A stretch of DNA of 64,000 nt. It comes from Bacillota bacterium (GTDB taxonomy: Bacteria; Bacillota_I; Bacilli_A; RF39; UBA660). Positions 50,477-61,350 of the stretch are shown piece after piece (within the stretch, counting starts at the first letter, position 1; the number at the start of each line of letters is the position of its first letter). The stretch spans positions 62,001-126,000 of the forward strand of contig SVAU01000003.1 of assembly GCA_015059245.1 (NCBI GenBank), written 5' to 3'. The position numbers and the translations under genes are program-made. The notes beneath the pieces were generated by a model. That model saw nothing but the letters and a program-made list of their open reading frames with translations. It was not told where the DNA came from and searched no databases.

Positions 50477-50772
50477 GTTCTAAATGGAATCCATTTAATG
50501 CCGTAGCTCCTGGTGGGTTTATGGTTAATGAAGTATTAAGAGAAAAGAATAAAATAGATATGCCTGTTTTATCTGATGATCAAAAGACAGCAATACAAGA
50601 AAGAATATTAGAAGTACATAATAATCAAGAAATAGTTAAAATTAAGTATTTTAGAGGCGGAAGACTCTATATTACGGAAGGAAAAGTCGAAAAAATAGAC
50701 GTAAATGCCCATAAAATCGTACTAAACGGCGGTTTTTCAGTGTTTTTTTCACAAATTGTTGAAATTTTGTAA
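50473..50772 (+). CDS. YolD-like protein
   Basis: The 99-aa protein has the YolD-like pattern: an N-terminal WNPFNAV stretch, the middle block for SDDQKTAIQERI, then a small beta barrel with the IKYFRGGRLYITEGKVEKID and ILNGGFSVFFSQIVEI-type strands. YolD proteins are cognate partners of Y-family polymerases in Bacillota. The ATG overlaps the polymerase stop codon (ATGA), with GGAGG upstream, so it is co-translated and shares the SOS control. Confidence 0.88.
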   Translation: MSSKWNPFNAVAPGGFMVNEVLREKNKIDMPVLSDDQKTAIQERILEVHNNQEIVKIKYFRGGRLYITEGKVEKIDVNAHKIVLNGGFSVFFSQIVEIL

Positions 50773-50786
50773 AAAAATGCTTGCAT

Positions 50787-50815
50787 GGTCTGAGAATATA
50801 TGTTATTATGGATAT
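50787..50815 (+). promoter_or_regulatory. Promoter of tRNA-Ala
   Basis: TTGCAT and TATTAT are 17 bases apart, with the -10 box ending about ten bases before the tRNA. Confidence 0.6.
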
Positions 50816-50821
50816 GTTCTC

Positions 50822-50898
50822 GGGGGATTAGCTCAGTTGGCTAGAGCACCTGCCTTGCACGCAGGGGGTCGCGGGTTCGAGTCCCACATCCTCCACCA
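50822..50898 (+). tRNA. tRNA-Ala (anticodon UGC)
   Basis: A full cloverleaf can be folded: acceptor stem GGGGGAT/ATCCTCC with one G-U pair, D arm GCTC...GAGC, anticodon stem CCTGC/GCAGG with loop CTTGCAC (anticodon TGC at 50856-50858), and T arm with TTCGAGT loop. CCA is encoded. The T stem GCGGG/CCCAC has one C-A mismatch. Confidence 0.95.
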
Positions 50899-50908
50899 TT
50901 GAGAATTT

Positions 50909-50934
50909 AAACCACAGTAATGTGGTTTTTTATT
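50909..50934 (+). terminator. Terminator after tRNA-Ala
   Basis: An 8-bp stem AAACCACA / TGTGGTTT with a GTAA loop is followed by TTTATTT. Confidence 0.8.
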
Positions 50935-50996
50935 TGCCTAAATTTTATTTTTTTTAATGTTTATGTTATTATATACAGCACTTAAGGGGTGTTAGT

Positions 50997-51695
50997 ATGA
51001 CTGATGAAAGAAAAGCAAAATGGTATTGGAAGAAACATAACTTTTTAATGAAATTAGGTATTAAACATAAAATGATTGGCGGATATAGCGATACATATTT
51101 AGAAAAACTTAGAGATGTATATTATGGTGGTATACCTGCTTCTATTATCTTATTAGATCCTGCTCGTTGTAGAGGTAAATGTTATGATAGAGCTGTACTT
51201 GCGGCTACTGGATTACAAGATATGGATTATAGAGTTGTTCATGCTGATATAGATGGTATTAGATATAATAAGCATACAATGGCTGAAGTTAAATATTGGC
51301 AAGATAAAGGAGAACAAATAAGTGAACATTATGCTAATCATTGTTATTTAGAGTTTGATGAAGGTGGATTAACCTGGGTACTTGATACTACAGATGGTTT
51401 GATATATGAGAAGCATTTATATCAATTAATTCATAGACCTAAAGTTAATTGTGTAAGAACTAAAGAAGAAACGTTAGCATTTCCTGATTATATAGATATA
51501 GTGGAAGCTGATATGAATAGAGACAAGTATATTGTACCTACTCTCCTACCTATTATTGAAGCAGAAATTGAAAAATATTCTATGTATAAAGAACAAGCTC
51601 GTAGAGAAATTGAATTATTTAAGAAGAAAATAGATTATGATGCATTATGTGCTGAAATAGAAGATGATAAAAGAAGAAGAGGAATTATATCTTAG
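50997..51695 (+). CDS. Uncharacterised protein with a possible Cys-His-Asp site
   Basis: I do not recognise this 232-aa cytoplasmic protein. The order and spacing of Cys62 (RGKCYDRA), His115 (ANHCYLEF) and Asp130 (WVLDTTDGL) fit the transglutaminase/papain-like fold, in which a helix carries Cys and two beta strands carry His and Asp. The C-terminus is helical and basic. GGGGTG lies before the ATG. It stands between the tRNA and another unknown gene in the same direction; no terminator was seen between them, but the second gene has its own -10 box. An enzyme function is inference from three residues. Confidence 0.6.
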   Translation: MTDERKAKWYWKKHNFLMKLGIKHKMIGGYSDTYLEKLRDVYYGGIPASIILLDPARCRGKCYDRAVLAATGLQDMDYRVVHADIDGIRYNKHTMAEVKYWQDKGEQISEHYANHCYLEFDEGGLTWVLDTTDGLIYEKHLYQLIHRPKVNCVRTKEETLAFPDYIDIVEADMNRDKYIVPTLLPIIEAEIEKYSMYKEQARREIELFKKKIDYDALCAEIEDDKRRRGIIS

Positions 51696-51732
51696 TACTC
51701 TTCTTTTTCTTTTATTTTAATTATAAATACTT

Positions 51733-51738
51733 TATAAT
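51733..51738 (+). promoter_or_regulatory. -10 box of the 269-aa gene
   Basis: TATAAT lies 22 bases before the ATG at 51760, with AGGTG as ribosome site. No clear -35 box was found in the T-rich upstream region. Confidence 0.45.
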
Positions 51739-51759
51739 AGTAACCATTAGGTGATGAAT

Positions 51760-52569
51760 ATGAAAACAGTAGTAGAACAAAGACAAGAATTAACTGAAGA
51801 TATTAAATCAATGAAAAAAGGTAGTTATGAACAAATGTGGTTAATAACTATGTATGGATTAGGATCTTATTTTAAATCATTATTTAGATTTGGTAATAGT
51901 AATGTAACTAGAGATAATTTAAATGTTATAAAAGAAATGTTTGGTATTTTAAAAACAGAACGTGAAATGCTTAATTTTATTCTAAAAAATCTTGATAGAT
52001 TCGAGATTAATTCTACACAAGATGTAGTTCAAATGTTAGATGAATTAAATGATAAAACTGTTGAGTATTATTATGAAGTTATAGAAGAAATAGAAGATGC
52101 TGTTGATATAGGTGAAGAAAGACGTGGTATTCGACCTGTTAAGCATTTCCCTACTCTAATTCAATCTAGTAGTTATGCTAATGAAGTTAAGGCATTAGCT
52201 CTTGATAAGAAAGCTATTAAAGAGTTTTTAGGATATGAAGAAGAATTTTGGAACTATATAAGTTCTATGGATAAAACAGACGTTAGAGTTCCTTATGAAG
52301 GTGCTGTAAATATGGCTTATGCTATTCCACTTTATGATGGTGATACAGGAATGGTTGAGGGAATTAAGATGTATATACCTGAGATTTCTGACTTATCTAC
52401 TGCATTATTAGCAATTCAAATATATGAGAAAGCTTATAGCATTTGGAAATGTTTAGGTAAGGAATATGTTCCTATTGAATTTACTTTTGAAAGACAAGAA
52501 GAATTTGAAAAAACATATCTTCCTAAATTAGATGAGGAAAAATTATTACAAAAGAAAAAGATATCTTAA
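51760..52569 (+). CDS. Uncharacterised helical protein
   Basis: I do not recognise this 269-aa protein. It is soluble and largely helical, with charged heptad-like stretches (TVEYYYEVIEEIEDAV) and a middle segment RGIRPVKHFPTLIQSS. No signal peptide, membrane helix or catalytic motif is visible. I chose the ATG at 51760 with AGGTG six bases upstream; in-frame GTG and ATG codons at 51751 and 51754 lie within or next to that site. It ends in a strong terminator. Confidence 0.5.
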   Translation: MKTVVEQRQELTEDIKSMKKGSYEQMWLITMYGLGSYFKSLFRFGNSNVTRDNLNVIKEMFGILKTEREMLNFILKNLDRFEINSTQDVVQMLDELNDKTVEYYYEVIEEIEDAVDIGEERRGIRPVKHFPTLIQSSSYANEVKALALDKKAIKEFLGYEEEFWNYISSMDKTDVRVPYEGAVNMAYAIPLYDGDTGMVEGIKMYIPEISDLSTALLAIQIYEKAYSIWKCLGKEYVPIEFTFERQEEFEKTYLPKLDEEKLLQKKKIS

Positions 52570-52583
52570 TAGATATCTTTTTT
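52557..52583 (+). terminator. Terminator between the 269-aa gene and the TasA-like gene
   Basis: The 10-bp stem AAAGATATCT / AGATATCTTT with a TAAT loop holds the stop codon of the plus-strand gene and is followed by TTTC. It may also serve the convergent gene. Confidence 0.75.
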
Positions 52584-53117
52584 CTAGGTCGGACAACCGC
52601 TTGGTGCAGTAGATGCCGTTGCATTAATAGAAACATCTATTGTAGTTTCGCTATCAGCGCTTGCGATTGGAGTCTTTTTTAATTTAACCGTCAAAATTAA
52701 ATAGTTATAGTCAATTGATTGTGAACTACTTGGACACATTACACTTGGATATTGAACTGAAGCTGTAACATCAAAATACGTTGGGTTACTATTTGTAATA
52801 CTACCTACTGAAATTAAAGCCCCAACATCAGTTTCTTCATTTGCTATTTTATATTTTACTGTTACTGTTTCATTTAAAGTCATATTAGAGATAGCTAATG
52901 AAGCTGTTTTAGATTCGGTAGTTACTGTTGGTGTTACTGTTGCTGTCGCAGTCTTGGATATTTCTGTCTCTCCTGTAAAGAATGTGTTTATCTCTTCACT
53001 TCCGGCTCCGGCGCTACCTGTTATTGTTAGTGTTACTGAGTTAACTACTGCATAACCTATACTTAAGAATAATACTAGTCCTAGTATAAGAAACATTTTA
53101 TAATTCTTCTTTTTCAT
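52584..53117 (-). CDS. Exported TasA/camelysin-like surface protein
   Basis: The 177-aa protein has a signal peptide or anchor (MFLILGLVLFLSIGYAVVN) and then a small Thr/Ser-rich beta domain. The LSIGYAVVNSVTLTITGSAGA start is the pattern of many small TasA/CalY-like proteins of Bacilli; TasA forms biofilm fibres. Two cysteines (VMCPSSSQ and SGCPT) could form a disulfide. No dedicated SipW gene is beside it. AGAGGAG precedes the ATG. The fibre role is inferred from family resemblance. Confidence 0.6.
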   Translation of the reverse strand: MKKKNYKMFLILGLVLFLSIGYAVVNSVTLTITGSAGAGSEEINTFFTGETEISKTATATVTPTVTTESKTASLAISNMTLNETVTVKYKIANEETDVGALISVGSITNSNPTYFDVTASVQYPSVMCPSSSQSIDYNYLILTVKLKKTPIASADSETTIDVSINATASTAPSGCPT

Positions 53118-53161
53118 TCTATATACTCCTCTACTCTATATTAATATTACTATTGAGCAAT

Positions 53162-53186
53162 AAAAAAAGCAATCTTTCGATTGCTT
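53162..53186 (-). terminator. Terminator after rpoC
   Basis: The stem AAGCAATC / GATTGCTT with a 4-base loop is followed by TTTTTA on the minus strand, ten bases past the rpoC stop. Confidence 0.8.
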
Positions 53187-53195
53187 CTTTATTTA

Positions 53196-56100
53196 TTATT
53201 CGCTTAATTGTTCAGCTAATTCAGATTCAACTGATTCACCAAGAATCATAGCTTCTTCTCTGATTTCGTCATCATCAATTAATTGTTCTTCAAGGAATTC
53301 ACTTGGTTCATCACTCATGAATTCTTTTTCTAACATCATTTCGATATTGCTGTATTGTTTTGCTCCAGTACCAGCTGGGATTAATTTACCAATGATAACA
53401 TTTTCTTTTAATCCGATTAATTCATCTGTTTTACCTTTAATTGCAGCTTCTGTTAAAACTCTTGTAGTTTCTTGGAATGATGCAGCAGATAACCATGAAT
53501 CTGTTTCTAATGATGATTTAGTAATACCTAACATTACAGGACGACCTGTTGCTGGTACACCACCATTTAGGATAACTGGTTTGTTAGCAGCATTGAAATC
53601 ATGGATAGATACTGATAGACCTTCAACAAGTCCTGTATCTCCTCCGTCAACAATTTTCATCTTAGAAATCATACGACGTACGATAACTTCGATATGTTTG
53701 TCAGAAATATCAACACCTTGTGATTTATAAACTTTTTGAATTTCTTTTAAGATATAACTTTCTGCAGTTATTGGATCAGTAACAGCAAGTAATTCTTTAG
53801 GACTTACAGAACCTTCAGTTAATTGTTCACCTGCAACTACTTCTTGTCCAATTTCTACACGTACTTTTGAGTTATATAGTGTTGTGTGTTCACGAGATTC
53901 AACTTCGTTTTCAACAACGATTTTATGTTTTCCATTAGCAGCTTCGATGCTTACTACTTTACCATTGATTTCAGATATTGTAGCTTTTGCTTTTGGATTA
54001 CGAGCTTCGAATAATTCTTCAACACGTGGAAGACCTTGTGTGATATCGGCGTCACCACCATGCGCAACACCTCCTGAGTGGAATGTACGCATTGTTAATT
54101 GTGTACCTGGTTCACCAATTGATTGAGCAGCCATTACACCAACAGCTTCACCTGTTTCAACTAGGTTACCAGTAGCAAGGTTACGTCCATAACATTTTTG
54201 ACATACACCATGTTGTGATTTACATGTTAGAGCACTACGGATTTCAACTTTCTTGATTCCAGCTTTAACAATTTTCTTAGCTATATTTTCATTAATCATT
54301 TCGTTTTTATCAATAATTAATTCTTTTGTTTCAGGATTAATTACTTTAGTAGCAGTATATCTACCAACGATACGATCTTCTAATGGTTCAATTACGTTTC
54401 CAACTTTTTCATCAATGAAGTCACTAACTTCGATACCAGAAATAGCACCACAGTCAGCTTCTTTTACGATGATATCTTGAGCAACGTCTACTAAACGACG
54501 AGTCATGTATCCAGAGTCAGCAGTACGTAGAGCTGTATCGGCAGAACCTTTACGAGCACCGTGTGTACTTAAGAAGAATTCTGACACTGAAAGTCCATCA
54601 ATAAAGTTAGATTTAATTGGGATTTCAACTGGTTGTCCATTTGGTTTAGCCATCAGACCACGCATACCAGCTAATTGTGTAAAGTTTCCAGCGTTACCAC
54701 GAGCTCCAGAGTTCATCATCATGAAGATTGGGTTCTTATGATCACTACCAGAAATTTGTTTTAATTCAGCTTCAACGTCGTCTTTTGTATCATTCCATAC
54801 TTGGATAACATTGTTGAATCTTTCTTCTTCTGTAATTAAACCTCTTTGGAATTGTTTATTAATTTTATCAACTTTAGATTGAGCTTCTTCGATTCTTTGA
54901 TCAGTATCTTCAGCTTTCTTGATATCGAATGCAGAAACAGTGATACCAGCTACAGTTGAATATTTGAATCCTAAATCTTTCATCGCGTCTAGAACAGCTG
55001 ATGTTTCAATTGTTTTATAACGTTTGAAGATTTGAGCGATTATTTGTGATAAGTTTTTCTTAATGAATGGAGTTACAGGTTCCATCTTAGCGATTTCTTC
55101 TTTAATATTAACACCCATTGGTAAGAAGAACTTACTTGGAGTAATGTTTTCAATGTTTTCTTTACTTGCTTCATTAACATATGGGAATGAGTCAGGTAAG
55201 ATTTCATTGAATATTAATTTACCAGCAGTAGTTACTAAATATTTATCTTTTTGATCATCTGTAAATAGTTTATATTTAAATGAACTAACTGGAATAGCGA
55301 TTCTAGTATGTAAAGTTATTTCTCTTCTTTCATAAGCCATGATAGCTTCGTTAGAGTTTTTATAAACTTTACCTTCGTTTTCTTCACCTGGTTCTTCAAT
55401 AGATAGATAGTAGTTACCTAATACCATATCTTGTGATGGAGTAACGATTGGTTTTCCTGATTTTGGATCAAGAATGTTTTGAGCACCTAACATTAGAAGT
55501 CTAGCTTCTGCTTTTGCTTCTTCTGATAATGGTACGTGAACAGCCATTTGGTCACCATCGAAGTCAGCGTTGAATCCTGTACAAACTAATGGGTGAAGTC
55601 TAATTGCTTTACCACCAACTAGTTTAGGTTCGAATGCTTGAATACCAAGTCTATGTAGTGTAGGTGCACGGTTTAACATTACTGGATGTTCTGTGATGCA
55701 ATCCTCTACTACGTCCCAAACACATTCATCACGAGTTTCGATTAATTTCTTAGCTCCTTTAATATTGTGAGCAAGTCCTCTTTCTACTAATCCATGAATT
55801 ACATGTGGTTTGAATAATTCTAAAGCCATTTCTTTAGGAATACCACATTGGTACATTTTTAAGTTTGGACCAACGCAGATAACTGAACGTCCTGAGTAGT
55901 CAACACGTTTTCCTAATAAGTTTTGACGGAAACGACCTTGTTTACCTTTTAACATGCTAGATAATGATTTTAATGGTCTATTACCAGCAGCTGTAATACT
56001 TCTTCCACGACGACCATTATCGAATAATGAGTCTACTGCTTCTTGAAGCATACGTTTTTCGTTTTGTACGATGATTGTAGGAGCTGATAACTCAATTAAC

Positions 56101-56909
56101 TTTTTAAGACGATTGTTTCTGTTAATAATTCTTCTATATAAGTCATTTAAGTCAGATGTAGCGAATCTACCACCATCTAATTGAATCATTGGTCTAATAT
56201 CTGGTGGAATTACTGGAAGTGCTTCTAGTATCATCCATTCAGGTCTATTACCAGATTCTTCAAATGCAACTAAGCAGTCTAAACGTTTTACTAAACGAAT
56301 ACGTTTTTGACCTGTTGTATTTTCTAATTCTTCTCTTAATGCTGCTACTTCTTCAGAAACATTAACTTCTTTTAATAATTCTTGAATAGCTTCAGCACCC
56401 ATTCCAACTCTGAATGTATTTCCATATTTTTCATAATATGCTCTATATTCTTTGTCAGAAAGTGTTTGTTTTTTCTCTAAAGGAGCTTGTCCTGGATCAA
56501 TTACTACATAACTTACGAAATATAGTACTTCTTCTAAGTCTCTTGGAGACATGTCTAGAACTAGACCCATTTTTGAAGGAACACCTTTAAAGAACCAAAT
56601 GTGTGAACATGGAGAAGCAAGTTCAATGTGACCCATACGTTCACGTCTTACTTTAGAACTTGTTACTTCTACTCCACATCTATCACATATAACGTTTTTA
56701 TATCTTAATCTCTTGTATTTTCCACAAGAACATTCGAAATCTTTTGAAGGTCCAAAGATTTTTTCGCAGAATAATCCGTCACGTTCAGGTTTTAAAGTAC
56801 GATAATTGATTGTTTCTGGTTTTTTAACTTCTCCGAAAGACCAACTTCTGATTTTTTCTGGAGATGCGATACCAATTCTGATACCTTTAAAGCTATTAGC
56901 ATCTATCAT
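53196..56909 (-). CDS. rpoC: RNA polymerase beta' subunit
   Basis: The 1237-aa protein has the N-terminal zinc site ([20 protein letters not shown]), the catalytic [12 protein letters not shown] triad loop, the second zinc site with [13 protein letters not shown], and the trigger-loop region. I chose the ATG at 56909, with GGAGGTTG upstream; an in-frame start at 56933 lies within the rpoB end. It follows rpoB directly (stop of rpoB one base before the start). The C-terminus ends in a short acidic tail. Confidence 0.97.
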   Translation of the reverse strand: MIDANSFKGIRIGIASPEKIRSWSFGEVKKPETINYRTLKPERDGLFCEKIFGPSKDFECSCGKYKRLRYKNVICDRCGVEVTSSKVRRERMGHIELASPCSHIWFFKGVPSKMGLVLDMSPRDLEEVLYFVSYVVIDPGQAPLEKKQTLSDKEYRAYYEKYGNTFRVGMGAEAIQELLKEVNVSEEVAALREELENTTGQKRIRLVKRLDCLVAFEESGNRPEWMILEALPVIPPDIRPMIQLDGGRFATSDLNDLYRRIINRNNRLKKLIELSAPTIIVQNEKRMLQEAVDSLFDNGRRGRSITAAGNRPLKSLSSMLKGKQGRFRQNLLGKRVDYSGRSVICVGPNLKMYQCGIPKEMALELFKPHVIHGLVERGLAHNIKGAKKLIETRDECVWDVVEDCITEHPVMLNRAPTLHRLGIQAFEPKLVGGKAIRLHPLVCTGFNADFDGDQMAVHVPLSEEAKAEARLLMLGAQNILDPKSGKPIVTPSQDMVLGNYYLSIEEPGEENEGKVYKNSNEAIMAYERREITLHTRIAIPVSSFKYKLFTDDQKDKYLVTTAGKLIFNEILPDSFPYVNEASKENIENITPSKFFLPMGVNIKEEIAKMEPVTPFIKKNLSQIIAQIFKRYKTIETSAVLDAMKDLGFKYSTVAGITVSAFDIKKAEDTDQRIEEAQSKVDKINKQFQRGLITEEERFNNVIQVWNDTKDDVEAELKQISGSDHKNPIFMMMNSGARGNAGNFTQLAGMRGLMAKPNGQPVEIPIKSNFIDGLSVSEFFLSTHGARKGSADTALRTADSGYMTRRLVDVAQDIIVKEADCGAISGIEVSDFIDEKVGNVIEPLEDRIVGRYTATKVINPETKELIIDKNEMINENIAKKIVKAGIKKVEIRSALTCKSQHGVCQKCYGRNLATGNLVETGEAVGVMAAQSIGEPGTQLTMRTFHSGGVAHGGDADITQGLPRVEELFEARNPKAKATISEINGKVVSIEAANGKHKIVVENEVESREHTTLYNSKVRVEIGQEVVAGEQLTEGSVSPKELLAVTDPITAESYILKEIQKVYKSQGVDISDKHIEVIVRRMISKMKIVDGGDTGLVEGLSVSIHDFNAANKPVILNGGVPATGRPVMLGITKSSLETDSWLSAASFQETTRVLTEAAIKGKTDELIGLKENVIIGKLIPAGTGAKQYSNIEMMLEKEFMSDEPSEFLEEQLIDDDEIREEAMILGESVESELAEQLSE

Positions 56910-56910
56910 A

Positions 56911-59900
56911 CTATTCAACCTCCATTTCTTCACCTGGATATTCGATATCGTCTAATGAATCAAATTCATCTTCTTCATCTTCGTATCCATCGTCTTCTGT
57001 AGGAATATCTTCTGGTTCACCAGGTAATTCTTCTCCTACTAATTCTTTACCAATTTCATTTACTGAAATTGCTTCATCTTCTTCTTCGTCATGTTCTAAG
57101 TCTTGAATGTCGCATAATTCGTCATTTTCGTTTACTACTTGTAGATCTAAGCCTAGAGCTTGGAATTCTTTTAGTAATACTCTGAATGATTCTGGCATAC
57201 CAGCTTGACTTATAGTCTTACCTTTTACCATTGCTTCATATATCTTAACACGACCAACTACGTCGTCTGATTTAACAGTCATCATTTCTTGAAGAACGTG
57301 TGCAGCACCATAAGCATATAATGCCCAAACTTCCATTTCTCCGAATCTTTGTCCACCGAATTGAGCTTTACCACCAAGAGGTTGTTGTGTAACCATTGAG
57401 TATGGTCCAGTAGAACGAGCATGTAGCTTGTCATCAACCATGTGATGTAGTTTGATCATGTACATAACACCAACTGAAACTCTATTTTCGAATGGTTCAC
57501 CAGTACGTCCATTGTATAGGATTGTTTTTCCATCTGGATCAATACCAGCTTCAGCAAGTTCAGCACTTAATTCGTCCATTGTAGCACCATCAAATACTGG
57601 AGTTGCATATTTAATACCAAGTTTTTTACCAGCCATACCTAAGTGTAATTCTAGGATTTGTCCAATGTTCATACGTGATGGAACACCTTGTGGGTTAAGA
57701 ACTATATCAACTGGTCTACCATCTGGTAAGTATGGCATATCTTCTTCTGGTAAGATTAGAGAGATAACACCTTTGTTACCATGACGTCCTGACATTTTGT
57801 CACCAACTTGGATTTTACGTTTTTGGATAATATATACACGAACAACTTTTGAAACACCAGCAGGTAGTTCATCAGAGTTTTCTTTTGTATATATCTTAAC
57901 ATCGTGAACGATTCCGCCAGCTCCGTGATCTACTCTTAATGAAGTATCTCTAACTTCACGAGTTTTTTCACCGAAGATAGCATGTAATAATTTTTCTTCA
58001 CTTGTTAATTCTTGTACTCCTTTTGGAGTTACTTTACCAACTAAGATATCACCATCTTTAACTTCAGTACCAATTCTTACGATACCATTAGCATCAAGAT
58101 TTTTACGAGCTTCTTCACCAACGTTAGGAATATCTCTTGTGATTTCTTCTGGTCCTAATTTTGTATCACGGCAATCAATGTCGTAATGTTCAATATGTAG
58201 AGATGTATAAACATCTTCTTTTACTAATTTTTCATTTAATACAACAGCATCTTCGTAGTTATAACCATTACATGTCATGAATGCAATTGTCATGTTTTTA
58301 CCTAATGCTAATTCTCCTTTGTCAGTAGATGGTCCATCAGCAATAACCATGCCTTTATGAACTTTGTCACCTTTTCTAACAAGTGGATGATGATTAACAT
58401 TTGATGCATCGTTACTTCTTTCGAAGTTAGCTAGGTAGTAAGTATCTTGTCCACCAGCTGTTTTTACTAATATCTTTTTACCATCAGCGTATTCAACTAC
58501 TCCGTCAGCTTTACATACGATTGTAGAACCTGAATCACGAGCAGCAATGTATTCCATACCTGTACCTACGATTGGTGATTCTGTAGTTAATAGTGGAACT
58601 GCTTGACGTTGCATGTTGGCACCCATTAGGGCACGAGTAGCATCGTCGTGTTCAAGGAATGGTATACAACTTGTTGTAATAGATACGATTTGGTTTGGAG
58701 CAACGTCAACGAAGTTAACTTGATTTTTGCTTACCATAACTGTATCGCCATTTATACGTGCGATTACTTTATCATCTACGATTTCGTTATCATCATTTAC
58801 ATTTAAAGTAGCTTGAGAAATATAATAATCAGCTTCTTCATCTGCAGTTAAGTAAACGATTTCGTCTGTTAATTTTGAATCAACAACTTTTCTATATGGA
58901 GTCATGATGAATCCATAATCATTTATTTTAGCGTATGATGCTAATGATGTGATAAGACCGATGTTTTGTCCTTCTGGAGATTCAATTGGACAAATACGTC
59001 CGTAGTGACTTGGATTAACGTCACGTACTTCCATACCAGCTCTTTCACGTGATAGACCTCCAGGTCCTAAGCATGATAAACGTCTCTTATCTGTTAATTC
59101 AGCAATTGGATTGATTTGATCCATGAATTTTGATAATTGTGATGAACCAAAGAATTCTTTTAAGCATGCTGTAACTGGGCGAATGTTAATTAAAGTTTTT
59201 GGAGTAACTGCATCAATTTCTTGAGTAGTCATTCTTTCTCTAATAACTCTTTCCATACGAGACATACCAACACGGAATTGAGTTTGGATTAATTCACCAA
59301 CTTGACGTACACGTCTATTTCCTAAGTGGTCGATTTCATCATCATTACCAATTCCATATTGTAGATTTAAATAATATGAAACTGATGCATAGATATCTGA
59401 AATTGTTAGACGACGTGAATCAATTGATTGATCGTTACCAATTATCTTATGAATAATTGTTTCGTCATCTTTGTCATATACTTTGATTTCTTGAATTTTG
59501 TTGTATTCATCTAATTCTTCGTTAATAGTTACTTCTTTTACTCCATAACCAGCTTCGAATAATGGACGAATGCTTTCAAGAATATCTTTTGTAATTACTG
59601 TTCCTTCTGGAACTACTACTTTTTTACCATCTTTAATATCTTCAGCTATTTTTTGACCTAGTAATCTTTCTAGAACATTTAATTTCTTATTGAATTTGTA
59701 ACGTCCTACTTTTTGTAAGTCATATCTGAATTTATCGAAGAATCTAGTAATTAATTGGTTCTTAGCAGAATCCAATGTTGCAGGTTCTCCTGGTCTTAAT
59801 TTTTCGTAAATTTCAATTAAAGCTTCATCAGCATTTTTAGTACTATCTTTTTCTAATGTATTAATTAAGTATTTGTCTTCTCCGAATACTTCTAATATTT

Positions 59901-60513
59901 CTTCATTAGATGAAAGTCCTAATGCTCTTAAGAAAGCAGTAATAACTACTTTACGAGTTCTGTCGATACGAACATAGTAGATATCTCTAGCATCTAGTTC
60001 ATATTCTAACCAAGTACCTTTGTTAGGGATTATTTCACCAGAAATTATTTTTCTTCCGTTTTTATCAATTTCTTTTTTGTAGTAAACTGATGGGCTTCTA
60101 ACTAATTGAGAAACGATTACACGTTCTGCACCATTGATAATGAATGTACCAGCTTCAGTCATTAATGGTAAGTCGCCTAAGAAGATTTCTTGTTCTTTTA
60201 CTTCACCTGTTTCATGAATGAATACACGAGCTTGAACTTTTAAAGGAGCCGCATAGTTAACCATACGTTCTTTTGATTCTTTTACTGTGTATCTAGGTGT
60301 TTCTAAATAGTAGTCACCTAGTTCAAGTGAAATGTTACCAGTGAAACTTTCTACAGGAAATAATTCTTCAAATACTTCCTTGATTCCTTCTTCTAGAAAT
60401 CTTTGGTATGATTTCTTTTGAATTTCTAATAAGTCTGTCAATTCTAAGGTGTTTTTGATTTTTGAGAATGCTTTTCTTTCAGCATGGTCCCCAAATTTTG
60501 CAATTTTTGCCAT
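56911..60513 (-). CDS. rpoB: RNA polymerase beta subunit
   Basis: The 1200-aa protein is a full-length Bacillota RpoB: the rifampicin-pocket region [30 protein letters not shown] is normal with no obvious resistance substitution, and [10 protein letters not shown] and the C-terminal clamp [25 protein letters not shown] are conserved. It ends with an acidic tail of about 60 residues ([21 protein letters not shown]), longer than in Bacillus. Upstream is the RsmC-type methyltransferase gene, as in Bacillus (ybxB-rpoB-rpoC). Confidence 0.97.
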   Translation of the reverse strand: MAKIAKFGDHAERKAFSKIKNTLELTDLLEIQKKSYQRFLEEGIKEVFEELFPVESFTGNISLELGDYYLETPRYTVKESKERMVNYAAPLKVQARVFIHETGEVKEQEIFLGDLPLMTEAGTFIINGAERVIVSQLVRSPSVYYKKEIDKNGRKIISGEIIPNKGTWLEYELDARDIYYVRIDRTRKVVITAFLRALGLSSNEEILEVFGEDKYLINTLEKDSTKNADEALIEIYEKLRPGEPATLDSAKNQLITRFFDKFRYDLQKVGRYKFNKKLNVLERLLGQKIAEDIKDGKKVVVPEGTVITKDILESIRPLFEAGYGVKEVTINEELDEYNKIQEIKVYDKDDETIIHKIIGNDQSIDSRRLTISDIYASVSYYLNLQYGIGNDDEIDHLGNRRVRQVGELIQTQFRVGMSRMERVIRERMTTQEIDAVTPKTLINIRPVTACLKEFFGSSQLSKFMDQINPIAELTDKRRLSCLGPGGLSRERAGMEVRDVNPSHYGRICPIESPEGQNIGLITSLASYAKINDYGFIMTPYRKVVDSKLTDEIVYLTADEEADYYISQATLNVNDDNEIVDDKVIARINGDTVMVSKNQVNFVDVAPNQIVSITTSCIPFLEHDDATRALMGANMQRQAVPLLTTESPIVGTGMEYIAARDSGSTIVCKADGVVEYADGKKILVKTAGGQDTYYLANFERSNDASNVNHHPLVRKGDKVHKGMVIADGPSTDKGELALGKNMTIAFMTCNGYNYEDAVVLNEKLVKEDVYTSLHIEHYDIDCRDTKLGPEEITRDIPNVGEEARKNLDANGIVRIGTEVKDGDILVGKVTPKGVQELTSEEKLLHAIFGEKTREVRDTSLRVDHGAGGIVHDVKIYTKENSDELPAGVSKVVRVYIIQKRKIQVGDKMSGRHGNKGVISLILPEEDMPYLPDGRPVDIVLNPQGVPSRMNIGQILELHLGMAGKKLGIKYATPVFDGATMDELSAELAEAGIDPDGKTILYNGRTGEPFENRVSVGVMYMIKLHHMVDDKLHARSTGPYSMVTQQPLGGKAQFGGQRFGEMEVWALYAYGAAHVLQEMMTVKSDDVVGRVKIYEAMVKGKTISQAGMPESFRVLLKEFQALGLDLQVVNENDELCDIQDLEHDEEEDEAISVNEIGKELVGEELPGEPEDIPTEDDGYEDEEDEFDSLDDIEYPGEEMEVE

Positions 60514-60600
60514 ATTTGTGTTTCACCCCTATACCTAAATTTAGTGTTGTTTTTCGCCGAAAAAACCCTACACCATATTTCTATGTTGCAAGATTTAGTA

Positions 60601-61200
60601 TCAACGTTTTGTGGCTTTTACTATGTAAAAACCTTTGCTTTTAGTTACTACTTCAACATCGTAGTTTTCTTCTACGTGTTTGATAGTACTTTTAGCTCCT
60701 TGATCTTTTCGTATAACGAACCACAGCTCACCCTTCGCTTTAAGACGGTCTCTTGCTCCATCCAATATTCCGTAGACAACATTCTTGCCTGCTCTTATCG
60801 GAGGATTTGTTATGATTAAATCATATATATCAGTGATATTCTGGTAGATATCACTTTCTATCACTTTAACAGAATCAGCAACACCGTTTTCGGCTGCATT
60901 CTTTTCTGCTAAGTGTAGAGCTCTTTTATTAACATCGCACATTGTTACTTGTGCATTTTTTATTTTGGCCAAAGATACGCCCATGAAGCCATATCCACAA
61001 CCAACATCTAATATATCTAAATTATCATTATTAATATTTTGAAATACTGTCTCTAACAATAATGTACTTCCAAAATCTAATTTATCTTTTGAGAAAACTC
61101 CGTTATCGCTAAAAAAGGACATAGTTAGCCCTTGATATTTATATACTATGTTACGCAGTTCACTTTTTAGATTTGGGTTGTTTGTAAAATATTGTTCCAA
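60601..61200 (-). CDS. RsmC-type class I methyltransferase (YbxB-like)
   Basis: The 200-aa protein is a SAM-dependent methyltransferase of the RsmC/RlmG type. SAM motif I is LDVGCGYGFMG, and the catalytic motif IV NPPIRAGKNVV is that of N2-guanine methylation of 16S rRNA. The start is a TTG at 61200, preceded by GGTGATTC. The in-frame upstream region up to 61269 is the promoter itself, so the longer reading is wrong. It lies 87 bases upstream of rpoB, a conserved Bacillota arrangement. Confidence 0.9.
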   Translation of the reverse strand: MEQYFTNNPNLKSELRNIVYKYQGLTMSFFSDNGVFSKDKLDFGSTLLLETVFQNINNDNLDILDVGCGYGFMGVSLAKIKNAQVTMCDVNKRALHLAEKNAAENGVADSVKVIESDIYQNITDIYDLIITNPPIRAGKNVVYGILDGARDRLKAKGELWFVIRKDQGAKSTIKHVEENYDVEVVTKSKGFYIVKATKR

Positions 61201-61240
61201 AGAATCACCATCTTCTTTTTGTAAGACAATAATATATTTA

Positions 61241-61269
61241 ATTATATTATTTTTGACTTGTAAAGTCAA
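61241..61269 (-). promoter_or_regulatory. Promoter of the methyltransferase gene
   Basis: On the minus strand TTGACT (61264-61269) and TATAAT (61241-61246) are 17 bases apart. It may also drive rpoB-rpoC, since no terminator is clear between them. Confidence 0.8.
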
Positions 61270-61350
61270 TAAATGTGATTATTATTGTACTTATTTTTAC
61301 AAAAAAATGCAACCTTTAATTGGACTTTTTTCAAAAAAAATAAAAAAGAC

